Program-made: the position numbers and the translations under genes
Assembly: GCF_043290135.1 (NCBI RefSeq)
Contig: NC_134703.1
Coordinates: forward strand, 108,076,005-108,140,004
DNA length: 64,000 nucleotides
Direction of reading: 5' to 3'
Origin: Rhipicephalus microplus
Taxonomy: Eukaryota; Arthropoda; Arachnida; Ixodida; Ixodidae
In this document: piece after piece, positions 11,937 through 20,855 of the stretch
How positions within the stretch are numbered: position 1 is the first letter of the stretch
How the letters are laid out: every line of letters begins with the position of its first letter
Notes under the pieces: generated by a model
The model's input: the letters and a program-made list of their open reading frames with translations, nothing else
Databases searched by the model: none
Told to the model about the DNA's origin: nothing

Positions 11937-14900
11937 ATGCTCCGGGCCTACTCCTTTAGCGAACAAGTCACTATGGCATTAACTCCGCCATTCAGTATAG
12001 CTACGCTTAACGTCAGAGGGTTGGCGGCTAGGCGTAGGCAAAGTCAGCTCTATCGGTTGCTCACAGACCAAGACATAGACGTCCTAGCCGTCCAGGAAAC
12101 TAAGGTAGACGGAGAGGAGGAGACCGGGAGCATGGTGCGCCGTTTCACTGACCGATATTACGCGGTCGTAAGCCACTCGATAGGAACGTCCGCGGGTTGT
12201 GTTCTTTTTGTAAAAAAATTGCAAAGCCTTCTTGTGCAAAGTGTTTTTTCATGCCAGTCGGGCAGAATTGTTTATTGTGACTTTGTTTATGGTGCCACTG
12301 AATTCAGAGTTATATGCGTATACGCACCGAATAGTGTAGAAGAGCGTGCTCAGTTTTTTTCTAACCTGTTTCAGTGGACAAAGTGTGATAAGAGGGTGGT
12401 TTTGTTAGGTGATTTTAACTGTGTTTTAAGGGCTCGCGATAGAGTCAATAGCACTGGCGTTCGTGACAAAAGCAGTGACGTGCTAGGCAAATTAATAACC
12501 GAAAATGACTTGGAAGACGTGTATGAATGTGTGGCAGCAAATCGCGAAGTGATCTACACGCGATTTCATGGCAATAGCCATGCACGTTTAGACCGCATAT
12601 ACCTATCCCTAGATGTATTGCCTATGTGTCACGATTTTTCGGTTGAGCCAGTGTCGTTTTCAGATCACTGTTTGGTTGTGTGTCGCATAGGCATGAAGAA
12701 ACAGCGTAAGGTTTTCAACTGGGATTTATGGAAACTGAACGCATTGTTACTAAAAGATGAACCATTTTTAGAAGCAGTGCACGAGACCATTAATGAAGTG
12801 CTTATGGAAAAAACGGAAACAGTAGCAGAGAAATGGGAGTGTTTAAAGCAGAAGGTGAAAATGAAAGCGCTTGACAGATCGAGCACGCTAAAATTCGAAG
12901 CGCAAATAAAAGAAAGAAGTCTTAAGAAAACACTGCAGCAGCTGATAGCCCTAGAAAGTCGGGAGCCTGGGACTTGCAAAGACGAGGTGCGCAGTGTCAA
13001 GGAAAAATTAGAACTGCATGACAGAGAGCGTTATCGAGGCGCCTGGGTTCGCGCGCGCGCAAATGATCTTGCCGCGGGTGAGACGCCCACAAAAAGGGCG
13101 CTTGGTCTCGAAAAAGCGCAAGGACGCCGAAACCACATCGATAAGGTCTATTGCAACGGGACTCTCGCGAGCGACAATGAAAGCATCGAACGGGCCTTTG
13201 TTGCGTATTATCAGTCACTTTTTGCAATTCGAAAAGCGAATGTACATGGTTTTAAAGAAGAGTTTCTCAAGCGCTTGCCGCGGCTTAGTGACGACACAAA
13301 AAAGCTTTTAGAAGGCAGAATAACGGAAGGTGAAGTGGAACGCGCGATTGGTCATCTGAACCCCGGAAAGTCACCGGGACCCGATGGCCTAACCGCAGCA
13401 TGGTATAAGACGTTTAGAATAGAACTGTCCCCGGGGTTAGCTGAGCTGTTCAATGAGGCGTACGAACGGAAAACTCTGCCGCCCTCCTTCAGCAAAGCGC
13501 ATACGATATTAATTCCTAAAACGGACGAAGGGGAAAAACTTAAACTGGTGACATCGTATAGGCCCATATCGCTGACCAATGTCGACTACAAGATTTTTAT
13601 GAAGGTTCTGGCAGCGCGACTTCAAGGTGTCATTAAAGAAATTGTTGGAGAGCACCAAACTTGTGGAATCAAAGGCAGAACCATTAGCTCAAACATTCAC
13701 AAGATGCGGTGTGTGCTAGAGTGTTGTGACGAAGATTCACTTGGCGTTGCTCTGCTCCAGATAGACCTGGAGAAAGCTTTTGATTGTGTTGCGCATGATA
13801 TTTTGTTTGTCATCTTAGATCATATTAATGTCGGTTCCATCATCAAGGAGGGAGTGGCCTTGGCGTACCAGAACTGCACAACACGTTTAATTGTTAACAA
13901 GTCTTTGGGGGCCCCCATTCACGTAATGCGTTCTGTGCGTCAAGGCTGCCCCCTCAGTCCACTTTTGTTTTGTATTTACATCGAAGCGATGTGCTTAGCG
14001 ATAAATGAAAATGAAAAAATTCGTGGCTTCAGCTTGGCGGCAGTGGAAGTTAAGCTGCTGGCATATGCAGACGACATTGCGGTGTGTTGTACGAACAAAG
14101 AAAGTGTAGAGGAAACGATAAGTGTTGTGAAACATTTTTGTAGCGTCACAGGAAGCCGCGTAAACTGGGCGAAATCTCTTGGGCTTTGGCACGGAAGGTG
14201 GCCTTCAAAGCCGGACCTTTTTGCGAATGTGCACTGGACGGAAACACCGACAAGGTACCTCGGTGTTCCCCTGGAATGTTATAACGGCAGCGAGGAGTAT
14301 TGGTCGCGTCAAACAAAAGAGACGAAGGAAAAAGCAGACAGGTGGAAAGGCATGAACCTGTCTGTTTTCGCTAGGGCTACTGTGTGCAACATGTTTTTTA
14401 TCGCTAAACTGTGGTATGTGATGCAGGTGTTACATTGTTCAAGGATCAACGTGCAAAGGCTGCACAGAGTGTTCGCAGTTTTTATATGGGGCTCGAAATG
14501 GGAAAGGTGCAGACGGACCAACTTGTTCAGGTGCGTGAAGGACGGAGGTCTTGGTTTGGCGCACCTATTTGTGAGACAAGTAGTAAATAGATTTTTGTTT
14601 TTCCGTGACGTCAGGGATCCGTTTTTGCGTACGGTATGCCAGCTCAGGTTAGGCAGTGCCTTACCAGATTTTGTTGTTACTACGGATAGCCGGCCCGTGA
14701 CGTTGCGTGGGTATCTCAAGGAAGTGGTAGACAGTGTACGTTTTTTATCTGTACGCTTTTCGATAGATTATCTAGCAAGTGTTAGAAGAAAAGAATTGTA
14801 CAAAGATGTATGTGCTATGGTTTTGCCAGTACCATTGTACAGGGCCATATACAGTGGAAGACCGGGACAAAATGTACTGAAGCGGGTGAGAAACATGCAG

Positions 14901-15368
14901 GTACCTACAGGGGTGAAAACTTTTTTCTTCAAGTTACACACAGGAACACTATCAGTAAAGACTTTCACAGAGGAACGGGGTTTTTTTACACCATGGGGGT
15001 CACACTGCTTGATATGTAAGAAACCAGAAACAATAGACCATGTTTTTTTGCATTGTTGGGAAGGGGTACTTTTTTGGGACATATTACAGAGGACAATAAA
15101 GAAGGATTTTCCACTAGACCCACACGGAATAAGGTACCTCGCAGTAACAAATGATGATGGGGTCCCATTTGATGTAGTGATGTTGACCGGTCTCCACTGT
15201 ATATGGCGTGCACGAATGGCCGGATACCATTTCGACCCGGACGCAAAGCCAGCAGTAATTTATTTCAGGCAAAGCATGTCTGCATTCATTGAGTGTAGCA
15301 AAATAGAGGATATCGAGCCAGAATGGTTGTCAAGGTTTGAACCCCTGGCAAACCTTAAGTATTTTTAA
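11937..15368 (+). CDS. LINE ORF2: AP endonuclease and reverse transcriptase
   Basis: 1143 aa, in a different frame from ORF1 and 29 nt after its stop. The protein nicks the target and copies the LINE RNA onto the nick. The N-terminal exonuclease/endonuclease/phosphatase domain (about 18-250) keeps N25 in TLNVRGL, E54 in VQETK, D159 and N161 in GDFN, D219 in RLDR and the terminal SDH at 242-244. Reverse transcriptase spans about 470-780: GKSPGPDG at 477-484, YRPISL at 541-546, D610 in QIDLEKAFD, GCPLSP at 670-675 and the catalytic YADD at 710-713. A C-terminal CX2CX7HX4C motif (C1024, C1027, H1035, C1040) matches the zinc-binding domain often seen after LINE and plant-type RTs. I see no RNase H domain. 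Translation may start at the ATG at 11937 or at M13 (11973), just before the endonuclease fold. All key residues are present, so activity is plausible. Confidence 0.92.
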   Translation: MLRAYSFSEQVTMALTPPFSIATLNVRGLAARRRQSQLYRLLTDQDIDVLAVQETKVDGEEETGSMVRRFTDRYYAVVSHSIGTSAGCVLFVKKLQSLLVQSVFSCQSGRIVYCDFVYGATEFRVICVYAPNSVEERAQFFSNLFQWTKCDKRVVLLGDFNCVLRARDRVNSTGVRDKSSDVLGKLITENDLEDVYECVAANREVIYTRFHGNSHARLDRIYLSLDVLPMCHDFSVEPVSFSDHCLVVCRIGMKKQRKVFNWDLWKLNALLLKDEPFLEAVHETINEVLMEKTETVAEKWECLKQKVKMKALDRSSTLKFEAQIKERSLKKTLQQLIALESREPGTCKDEVRSVKEKLELHDRERYRGAWVRARANDLAAGETPTKRALGLEKAQGRRNHIDKVYCNGTLASDNESIERAFVAYYQSLFAIRKANVHGFKEEFLKRLPRLSDDTKKLLEGRITEGEVERAIGHLNPGKSPGPDGLTAAWYKTFRIELSPGLAELFNEAYERKTLPPSFSKAHTILIPKTDEGEKLKLVTSYRPISLTNVDYKIFMKVLAARLQGVIKEIVGEHQTCGIKGRTISSNIHKMRCVLECCDEDSLGVALLQIDLEKAFDCVAHDILFVILDHINVGSIIKEGVALAYQNCTTRLIVNKSLGAPIHVMRSVRQGCPLSPLLFCIYIEAMCLAINENEKIRGFSLAAVEVKLLAYADDIAVCCTNKESVEETISVVKHFCSVTGSRVNWAKSLGLWHGRWPSKPDLFANVHWTETPTRYLGVPLECYNGSEEYWSRQTKETKEKADRWKGMNLSVFARATVCNMFFIAKLWYVMQVLHCSRINVQRLHRVFAVFIWGSKWERCRRTNLFRCVKDGGLGLAHLFVRQVVNRFLFFRDVRDPFLRTVCQLRLGSALPDFVVTTDSRPVTLRGYLKEVVDSVRFLSVRFSIDYLASVRRKELYKDVCAMVLPVPLYRAIYSGRPGQNVLKRVRNMQVPTGVKTFFFKLHTGTLSVKTFTEERGFFTPWGSHCLICKKPETIDHVFLHCWEGVLFWDILQRTIKKDFPLDPHGIRYLAVTNDDGVPFDVVMLTGLHCIWRARMAGYHFDPDAKPAVIYFRQSMSAFIECSKIEDIEPEWLSRFEPLANLKYF

Positions 15369-15505
15369 GAGGACAACATCAGTACAAATGGGACTGATGG
15401 CAATGCTTGTTTTTTTTTCTTTTCTTTGTATTATAATATATGTGTGTGCAATGATTGCCCTGTACAATGTCCATGCCAGGCAATAAATAAAAAAAAAAAA
15501 AAAAA
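15369..15505 (+). other. LINE 3' UTR and polyA tail
   Basis: About 110 nt of AT-rich sequence with several T runs, then CAGGCAATAAA at 15477-15487 (AATAAA polyadenylation signal at 15482) and an A-rich tail reaching 15505. The same 11-nt end motif closes the second, divergent LINE at 16987-16997. Confidence 0.8.
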
Positions 15506-15521
15506 GCCGCTATAGCTCAGT
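15506..15521 (+). repeat. Target-site duplication, right copy, LINE 1
   Basis: Right-hand copy of the 16-bp duplication. Because it begins at tRNA position 1, the tRNA gene downstream of the polyA tail is complete. Confidence 0.93.
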
Positions 15522-15523
15522 GG
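15513..15523 (+). promoter_or_regulatory. Pol III A box (type example)
   Basis: TAGCTCAGTGG, tRNA positions 8-18 of the copy at 15506, matches the TRGCNNAGYNG A-box consensus. The same box sits at +7 to +17 of most units. Units with GATGAG, GCTTAG, GGTCAG or AGTAG changes have a weakened box. Confidence 0.8.
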
Positions 15524-15554
15524 TAGAGCACTGGTCTCGTAAACCAGGGGTCGT

Positions 15555-15565
15555 GAGTTCAAACC
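15555..15565 (+). promoter_or_regulatory. Pol III B box (type example)
   Basis: GAGTTCAAACC in the T arm of the copy at 15506 is a good but not perfect match to the eukaryotic B box (GGTTCRANNCC). It lies at +49 to +59 in most units. About 20 units have TTAAAAC and eight have TTTTAAC here, losing the invariant C and probably TFIIIC affinity. Confidence 0.75.
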
Positions 15566-15584
15566 TCACTGGCGGCATTACTTA

Positions 15585-15589
15585 TTTTT
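15585..15589 (+). terminator. Pol III terminator (type example)
   Basis: T5 run 8 bases after the end of the tRNA copy at 15506. Nearly every spacer has T4-T5 runs in the same place (TTATTTTTATTATTTTTATGG or TTATTTTCATTATTTTTATGG types), so each unit has its own terminator. Confidence 0.75.
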
Positions 15590-15695
15590 ATTAATTTTGT
15601 TGGTATTGATAAACTTTCGGATAACGAGGAACCAGTTTTCCGTCGTATAGCAACAGCTGTGCTTTGATGCAACTGTTGGCTGGACGCTTTCACAG

Positions 15696-15767
15696 GCCGC
15701 TATAGCTCAGTGGTAGAGCACTGGTCTTGTAAACCAGGGGCCGTGAGTTCAAACCTCACTGGCGGCA
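15696..15767 (+). tRNA. tRNA-Thr (TGT)
   Basis: Fully paired, with GGGCC variable region; related to 1940 and 7995. Confidence 0.78.
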
Positions 15768-15889
15768 TTTGTTGTTTTCATTATTTTCATGGGCATTCAT
15801 GATCGTTCGGATATTGAGGAAAAAGGTTTTCTCTCGTATACCGACGGCTGTGCTTTGATGCAACTGTTGGTTGGACGCTTTCATCGGCC

Positions 15890-15905
15890 GCAATAGCTCA
15901 GTGGT
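15890..15905 (+). repeat. Target-site duplication, left copy, LINE 2
   Basis: GCAATAGCTCAGTGGT equals tRNA positions 4-19 of the unit starting at 15887 and is repeated exactly at 17008-17023. Flanking bases differ on both sides. Confidence 0.93.
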
Positions 15906-15906
15906 T

Positions 15907-16890
15907 TGCAACATATTCTTAGTGAGTAAAATTTGGTATATCTTAGAAGTCTTACATTGTTCAAGGGTAAACATCCAAAAATTTCACCGTGTGTTCGCTG
16001 TCTTTGTGTGGGAATCGTCTTGGGAAAGATCGAGTCGGACCAATTTATTTCTTCGAGTGCGAAATGGAGGACTCGGCTTGTCGCATTTGTTTTTAAGACA
16101 GGTAGTCAATCGATTTTGTTTCTTTAGAGACGTCGACAACCCATTCCTTCGCACTGTCTGTCAACTTCGCCTGGGGCAACACTTGCCTAACATGGTTGTA
16201 TCAACCTGCAGCGTACCTGGTGGTGTTTACGGCTTTCTCCGCGAAGTTGTACTTTCTTGTAGGTTTTTGTCAGTGCGGTTTTCACTTGAATACTTGAGTC
16301 AAGTCCGACGAAGAAAGTTGTACAAGGACCTATGTGATGTGTTTTTACCAGTGCCTTTGTATCGGTCCCTTTACAATGTATGCCATGGCCACACTGTACT
16401 AAAGCGCGTCAAGGCGATGAAAATATCGTCAGGTGCTAAGAATTTCTTTTTTAAATTACATACCGGTACGCTGACCGTCAAAACCTGGATGGCTGCAAAG
16501 GGGTTTCACGTTCCTTGGGGCACGCATTGCATAATATGCAGAAAGGAGGAGACAATTGAGCATGTATTCATTGACTGCTGGGATGCTATCTTTCTTTGGG
16601 ACGTGCTCCAGCGCACGATCAAAAAAGACTTCCCCATTGATGCATATGGCATCCGCTATTTGCAAATACAAAGTGACGATGGCACCCCATATGATATGAT
16701 AATGCTTATGGCTCTTCATAGCATTTGGAAATCCAGGATGGCAGCCATGCACTTTGATGTAGATGCACGAGCACCCACCCAGTACTTCAAAGAGTATATA
16801 AGAAATTTTGTGGATGAACAAAAGTTGGAGGAATTCCCCCCAGAATGGTTGCCGCGCGTCGAATTACTATCGACGATAAAAACATTTTAA
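15907..16890 (+). pseudogene. LINE ORF2 C-terminal fragment (327 codons)
   Basis: Open frame matching residues 817-1143 of the LINE 1 ORF2, from CNIF to the stop. It keeps the zinc motif C-x2-C-x7-H-x4-C (in THCIICRKEETIEHVFIDC) and the adjoining FLWDVLQRTIKKDFP block. The endonuclease and RT domains are absent, so it cannot retrotranspose by itself. The frame has no internal stop despite the truncation, which points to a recent insertion. An in-frame ATG at 15871 lies in array spacer and reads through the tRNA fragment into the LINE; I regard that start as accidental. Confidence 0.88.
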
Positions 16891-17007
16891 CAGATGCGTG
16901 GCCACATCTTTGAGCCACGGTTTTTACAATGTTTTGGATTGTGTTGTGTATCAGTTAATATGTGTATTGTTTACGTGAGCCGAAAACAGGCAATAAAGAA
17001 AAAAAAA
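16891..17007 (+). other. LINE 2 3' UTR and polyA tail
   Basis: Short 3' UTR ending with CAGGCAATAAA at 16987-16997 (AATAAA at 16992) and an A-rich tail to 17007. Its sequence differs from the LINE 1 3' UTR except for this end motif and general AT richness. Confidence 0.8.
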
Positions 17008-17023
17008 GCAATAGCTCAGTGGT
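17008..17023 (+). repeat. Target-site duplication, right copy, LINE 2
   Basis: Right-hand copy. The tRNA downstream lacks its first three bases, which the polyA tail replaces, so this unit (to 17076) no longer has an acceptor stem. Confidence 0.93.
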
Positions 17024-17193
17024 AGAGCACTGGTCTCGTAAACAAGGGGTCGTGAGTTCAAACCTCACTGGCGGTATTAGTTCCTTTATTATTTTTATGG
17101 GTACTCATACACGTTCGGATAACGAGGAACCAGTTTTCTCTCGTATAGCAACAGCTGTGCTTTGATGCAACTGTTGGTTGGACGCTTTCACCA

Positions 17194-17257
17194 GCCTCAG
17201 TGGTAGAGCGCTGGTCTCGTAAACCAGGGGTCGTGAGTTCAAACCTCACTGGCGGGA
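17194..17257 (+). pseudogene. tRNA-like with 8-nt deletion in the 5' arm
   Basis: GCC runs directly into TCAGTGG, so most of the acceptor 5' strand and the D-stem 5' strand are gone; end TGGCGGG. Confidence 0.75.
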
Positions 17258-17375
17258 TTAGTTATTTTTATTATTTTTATGATTACTTATGAACGTTCGA
17301 ATAACGAGGAATCAGTTTTCCCTCGTATAGCGTCAGCTGTGCTTTGATGTTACTGTTGGTTGGACGCTGTCACCG

Positions 17376-17447
17376 GCCGCTATAGCTCAGTGGTAGAGCA
17401 CTGGTCTCGTAAACCAGGCTTGGTGAGTTCAAGCCTCACTGGCGGCA
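17376..17447 (+). tRNA. tRNA-Thr (CGT)
   Basis: Fully paired. The variable region and T arm are of the GGTGAG / TTCAAGC subtype. Confidence 0.75.
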
Positions 17448-17754
17448 TTTGTTATTTTCATTATTCTTATGAGTACTCAGGATCGTTCGGATATTGAGGA
17501 ACAAGTTTTTCACGTATACCAACTGTTGTGCTTTGATGCGACTGTTAATTGGACACTTTCATCGGCCGCTATAGCTCAGTAGTACAGCACTGGTCTCGTA
17601 AACCAGGGGTCATGAGTTAGAACCTCACTGGCGGCATTTGTTATTTTCATTCTTTTAATGGATACTCAGAAACGTTCGGATAATGAGGAACCAGTTTTCC
17701 CTCGTATGGCGACAGCTGTGCTTTAAAGCAAATGTTGGTTGAACACTTTCATCG

Positions 17755-17825
17755 GCTGCTATAGCTCAGTGGTAGAGCACTGGTCTCGTAACCAGGGTTG
17801 GTGAGTTCAAACCTCACTGGCGGCA
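17755..17825 (+). pseudogene. tRNA-like with 6-nt anticodon loop
   Basis: CTCGTA directly before ACCAG, one A missing. The same lesion is at 33866, 39176, 44867 and 48281. Confidence 0.72.
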
Positions 17826-18132
17826 TTTGTTATTTTCATTATTTTCATGGGCATTCATGATCGTTTGGATATTGAGGAAAAAGGTTTCTCTCGTATACCG
17901 ACTGCTGTGCTTTGATGCAACTGTTGGTTGGACGCTTTCATCGGCCGCAATAGCTCAGTGGTAGAGCACTGGTCTCGTAAACAAGGGGTCGTGAGTTCAA
18001 ACCTCACTGGCGGTATTAGTTCCCTTATTATTTTTATGGTTACTCATGAACGTTCGGATAACGAGGAACTAGTTTTCCCTAGCATAGCGTCAGCTGTGCT
18101 TTGATGTAACTGTTTGTTGGACGCTGTCACCG

Positions 18133-18204
18133 GCCGCTATAGCTCAGTGGTAGAGCACTGGTCTCGTAAACCAGGGTTGGTGAGTTCAAGCCTCACTGGC
18201 GGCA
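18133..18204 (+). tRNA. tRNA-Thr (CGT)
   Basis: Fully paired, TTCAAGC T-loop subtype, as at 23815, 34055 and 45055. Confidence 0.75.
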
Positions 18205-18322
18205 TTAGTTATTTTTATTATTTTTATGTTTATTGATGAACGTTCGGATAACGAGAAACCAGTTTTTTCTCGTATAGCAACAGCTGTGATTTGATGTAAC
18301 TGTTGGTTGGACGCTTTCACCG

Positions 18323-18394
18323 GCTGCTATAGCTCAGTGGTAGAGCACTGGTCTTGTAAACCAGGGGTCGTGAGTTCAAACCTCACTGGCGGCA
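18323..18394 (+). tRNA. tRNA-Thr (TGT), GCTGCTA acceptor
   Basis: C3 to T in the acceptor leaves a T-G wobble; all other stems pair. The same form is at 24005, 31969, 36330, 39365 and 60808. Confidence 0.65.
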
Positions 18395-19649
18395 TTAGTT
18401 ATTTTTATTATTCTTATGGTTACTCATGAACGTTCGGATAACGAGGAACCAGTTTTCCCTAGCATAGCGTCAGCTGTGCTTTGATGTAACTGTTGGTTGG
18501 ACGCTGTCACCGGCCGCTATAGCTCAGTGGTAGAGCACTAGTCTCGTAAACCAGGGGTCGTGAGTTCAAACCTCACTGGCGGAAGTAGTTCCTTTATTAT
18601 TTTTATGGGTACTCATAAACGTTCGGATAACGAGGAACCAGTTTTCTCTCGTATGGCGACATCAGTGCTTTCATGCAAATGTTGGTTGGGCACTTTTATC
18701 TGCCGCGATAGCTCAGTGGTAGAGTACTGGTCTTGTAAACCAGGGGTCGTGAGTTCAAACCTCACTGGCGGCATTAGTTATTTTTATTATTCTTATGGTT
18801 ACTCATGAACGTTCGGATAACGAGGAACCAGTTTTTTCTCGTATACCAACAGCTGTGCTTTGATGCAACTGTTGGTTGGACACATTCATCGGCCGCTATA
18901 GCTCAGTAGTACAGCACTGGTCTCGTAAACCAGGGGTCGTGAGTTCAAACCTCATTGGTGGCATTTGTTATTTTTATTATTTTATGGGTAGTCATAAACT
19001 TTCGGATAACGAGGAACCAGTTTTCCCTTGTATAGCGACAGCTGTGCTTTGATGCGAATGTTGGTTGGACACTTCATCGGCCGCTATAGCTTAGTGGTAG
19101 AGCACTGGTCTTGTAAACCAGGGGTCGTGAGTTCAAACCTCACTGGCGGCATTAGTTACTTTTATTATTTTTATGGTAACTCATGAACGTTCGGATAACA
19201 AGGAATTAGTTTTTCCTCGTATAGCGTCAGCTGTGCTTTCATGTAACTGTTGGTTGGACGCTGTCACCGGCCGCTATAGCTCAGTGGTAGAGCACTGGTC
19301 TCGTAAACCAAGGGTCGTGAGTTCAAACCTCCCTGGCGGCATTACTTATTTTTATTATTTTTGTTGGTATTCATGAACGTTCGGATAACGAGAAACTAGT
19401 TTTCCCTCGTAAAGCAACAGCTGTGATTTGATGTAACTGTTGGTTGGACGCTTTCACCGGCCGCTATAGCTCAGTGGTAGAGCACTGGTCTCGTGAACCA
19501 GGAGTCGTGAGTTTTAACCTCACTGGCGGCATTAGTTATTTTCATTATTTTTATGGGTACTCATGAACGTTCGGATAACGAGAAACCAGTTTTTCCTCGT
19601 ATAGCAGCAGCTGTGCTTTGATGAAACTGTTGGCTGGACGCTTTCACAG

Positions 19650-19721
19650 GCCGCTATAGCTCAGTGGTAGAGCACTGGTCTTGTAAACCAGGGGTCGTGA
19701 GTTCAAACCTCACTGGCGGCA
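19650..19721 (+). tRNA. tRNA-Thr (TGT)
   Basis: Exact TGT consensus; twin at 25714. Confidence 0.82.
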
Positions 19722-19761
19722 TTTTTTATTTTCAATAGTTTTATACATGATTGTTCGGATA

Positions 19762-19784
19762 ACGAGGGACCGGTTTTCCCTCGT
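19762..19784 (+). repeat. Spacer inverted repeat (perfect 8-bp stem)
   Basis: ACGAGGGA at 19762-19769 and TCCCTCGT at 19777-19784, loop of 7 nt. Same class as the example at 6786; role unknown. Confidence 0.65.
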
Positions 19785-20783
19785 ATAGCGTCAGCTGTGC
19801 TTTGATGCAACTGTTGGTTGGACACTTTCACCGGCCGCTATAGATGAGTGGTAGAGCACTGGTCTTGTAAACCAGGGGTCGTGAGTTCAAACCTCACTGG
19901 CGGCATTTGTTATTTTCATTATTTTTATGGGTACCTATCATCGTTCAGATATTGAGGAACAAGTTTTCTCTCGTATACCGACTGCTGTGCTTTGATGCAA
20001 CTTTTGGTTGGACGCTTTCATCGGCCGCTATAGCTCAGTGGTACAGCAGTGGTCTCGTAAACCAGCGGTCGTGAGTTCGAACCTCACTGGCGGCAATTAT
20101 TATATTCATTATTTTTATGGATACTCATGAACATTCGGATAACGAGAAACCAGTTTTCCCTCGTATAGCAACAGCTGTGATTGGATGTAACTGTTGGTTG
20201 GACGCTTTCACCGGCCGCTATAGCTCAGTGGTAGCGCACTGGTCTCGTAAACCAGGGTTGCTGAGTTGAAGCCTCACTGGTGGCATTAGTTATTTTTATT
20301 ATTTTTATGGTTATTCATGAACGTTCGGATAACGAGGAACCAGTTTTTTCTCGTATACCAACTGCTGTGCTTTGATGCAACTGTTGGTTGGACACTTTCA
20401 TCGGCCGCTATAGCTCAGTAGTACAGCACTGGTCTCGTAAACCAGGGGTCGTGAGTTCAAACCTCACTGGCGGCATTACTTATTTTTATTATTTTTGTTG
20501 GTATTCATGAACGTTCGGATAACGAGAAACTAGTTTTCCCTCGTAAAGCAACAGCTGTGATTTGATGTAACTGTTGGTTGGACGCTTTCACCGGCCGCTA
20601 TAGCTCAGTGGTAGAGCACTGGTCTCGTGAACCAGGAGTCGTGAGTTTTAACCTCACTGGCGGCATTAGTTATTTTCATTATTTTTATGGGTACTCATGA
20701 ACGTTCGGATAACGAGAAACCAGTTTTTCCTCGTATAGCAGCAGCTGTGCTTTGATGCAACTGTTGGCTGGACGCTTTCACAG

Positions 20784-20855
20784 GCCGCTATAGCTCAGTG
20801 GTAGAGCACTGGTCTTGTAAACCAGGGGTCGTGAGTTCAAACCTCACTGGCGGCA
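20784..20855 (+). tRNA. tRNA-Thr (TGT)
   Basis: Exact TGT consensus, at the right edge of the block duplicated at offset 6064; the partner position 26848 holds a different copy. Confidence 0.82.

Larger units (their letters stand above)
10654..15505 (+). mobile_element. Full-looking Tx1/L1-like non-LTR retrotransposon
   Basis: A 4852-bp LINE lies in the sense orientation inside a tRNA copy. It has a 39-nt 5' leader, ORF1 (404 aa), a 29-nt gap, ORF2 (1143 aa), a short 3' UTR with AATAAA at 15482-15487 and a polyA tail to 15505. It is flanked by a perfect 16-bp direct repeat (10638-10653 and 15506-15521), as expected from target-primed reverse transcription. Both frames are open from end to end, so the insertion looks young and perhaps still competent. 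The ORF1 zinc knuckles with ORF2 of AP-endonuclease plus RT plus C-terminal zinc motif fit the L1/Tx1 group. The exact clade is my inference. The base composition (GC-rich ORF1) differs sharply from the AT-rich spacers around it. Confidence 0.93.
15506..15577 (+). tRNA. tRNA-Thr (CGT) rebuilt at the LINE 1 3' junction
   Basis: Exact CGT consensus. Its first 16 bases are the right copy of the LINE 1 target-site duplication, so the gene starts at the base after the polyA tail. Upstream sequence is now LINE 3' UTR instead of array spacer, so any 5' flanking control would be lost. Confidence 0.85.
15506..15905 (+). repeat. tRNA-Thr tandem array, block 3 (between the two LINEs)
   Basis: Units 15506C, 15696T and the 5' 19 nt of a unit starting at 15887, which is interrupted by the second LINE. 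The sequence continues the duplication partner of 7804-8200 (offset 7701-7702, which is 2834 plus the 4868 bp added by the first LINE and its duplicated target). Confidence 0.93.
15906..17007 (+). mobile_element. 5'-truncated Tx1/L1-like LINE, related but distinct from LINE 1
   Basis: An 1102-bp LINE remnant in the same orientation as LINE 1, inserted in the tRNA unit starting at 15887. It begins abruptly inside ORF2, at the residue matching C817 of LINE 1, runs through the ORF2 stop at 16888-16890, and ends with CAGGCAATAAAG and polyA. A perfect 16-bp duplication (15890-15905 and 17008-17023) flanks it. The protein aligns over its whole length with the LINE 1 C-terminus but differs at many residues, so it comes from a different subfamily rather than a recent copy of LINE 1. 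Confidence 0.92.
18513..20778 (+). repeat. Higher-order block repeated at 24577-26842
   Basis: Twelve units at a constant offset of 6064. Differences are a handful of substitutions, for example CTAGT/CGT at 18513 against CTGGT/TGT at 24577, and GCGC at 20214 against GAGC at 26278. Confidence 0.9.

Noticed and set aside
10632..15246. Antisense and shifted open frames inside LINE 1
   Set aside because: They overlap ORF1 and ORF2 on the other strand or frame and show no recognisable domain; shadows of the real frames.
15871..16890. A 339-aa protein starting in array spacer and running into LINE 2
   Set aside because: The first 12 codons come from spacer and tRNA sequence; only 15907 onward is LINE-derived, and the fusion results from the insertion.
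10654..17007. LTR retrotransposon or retrovirus using the tRNA site as primer-binding site
   Set aside because: No terminal repeats, protease, RNase H or integrase; AP endonuclease, polyA tails and 16-bp duplications show LINE-type insertion.
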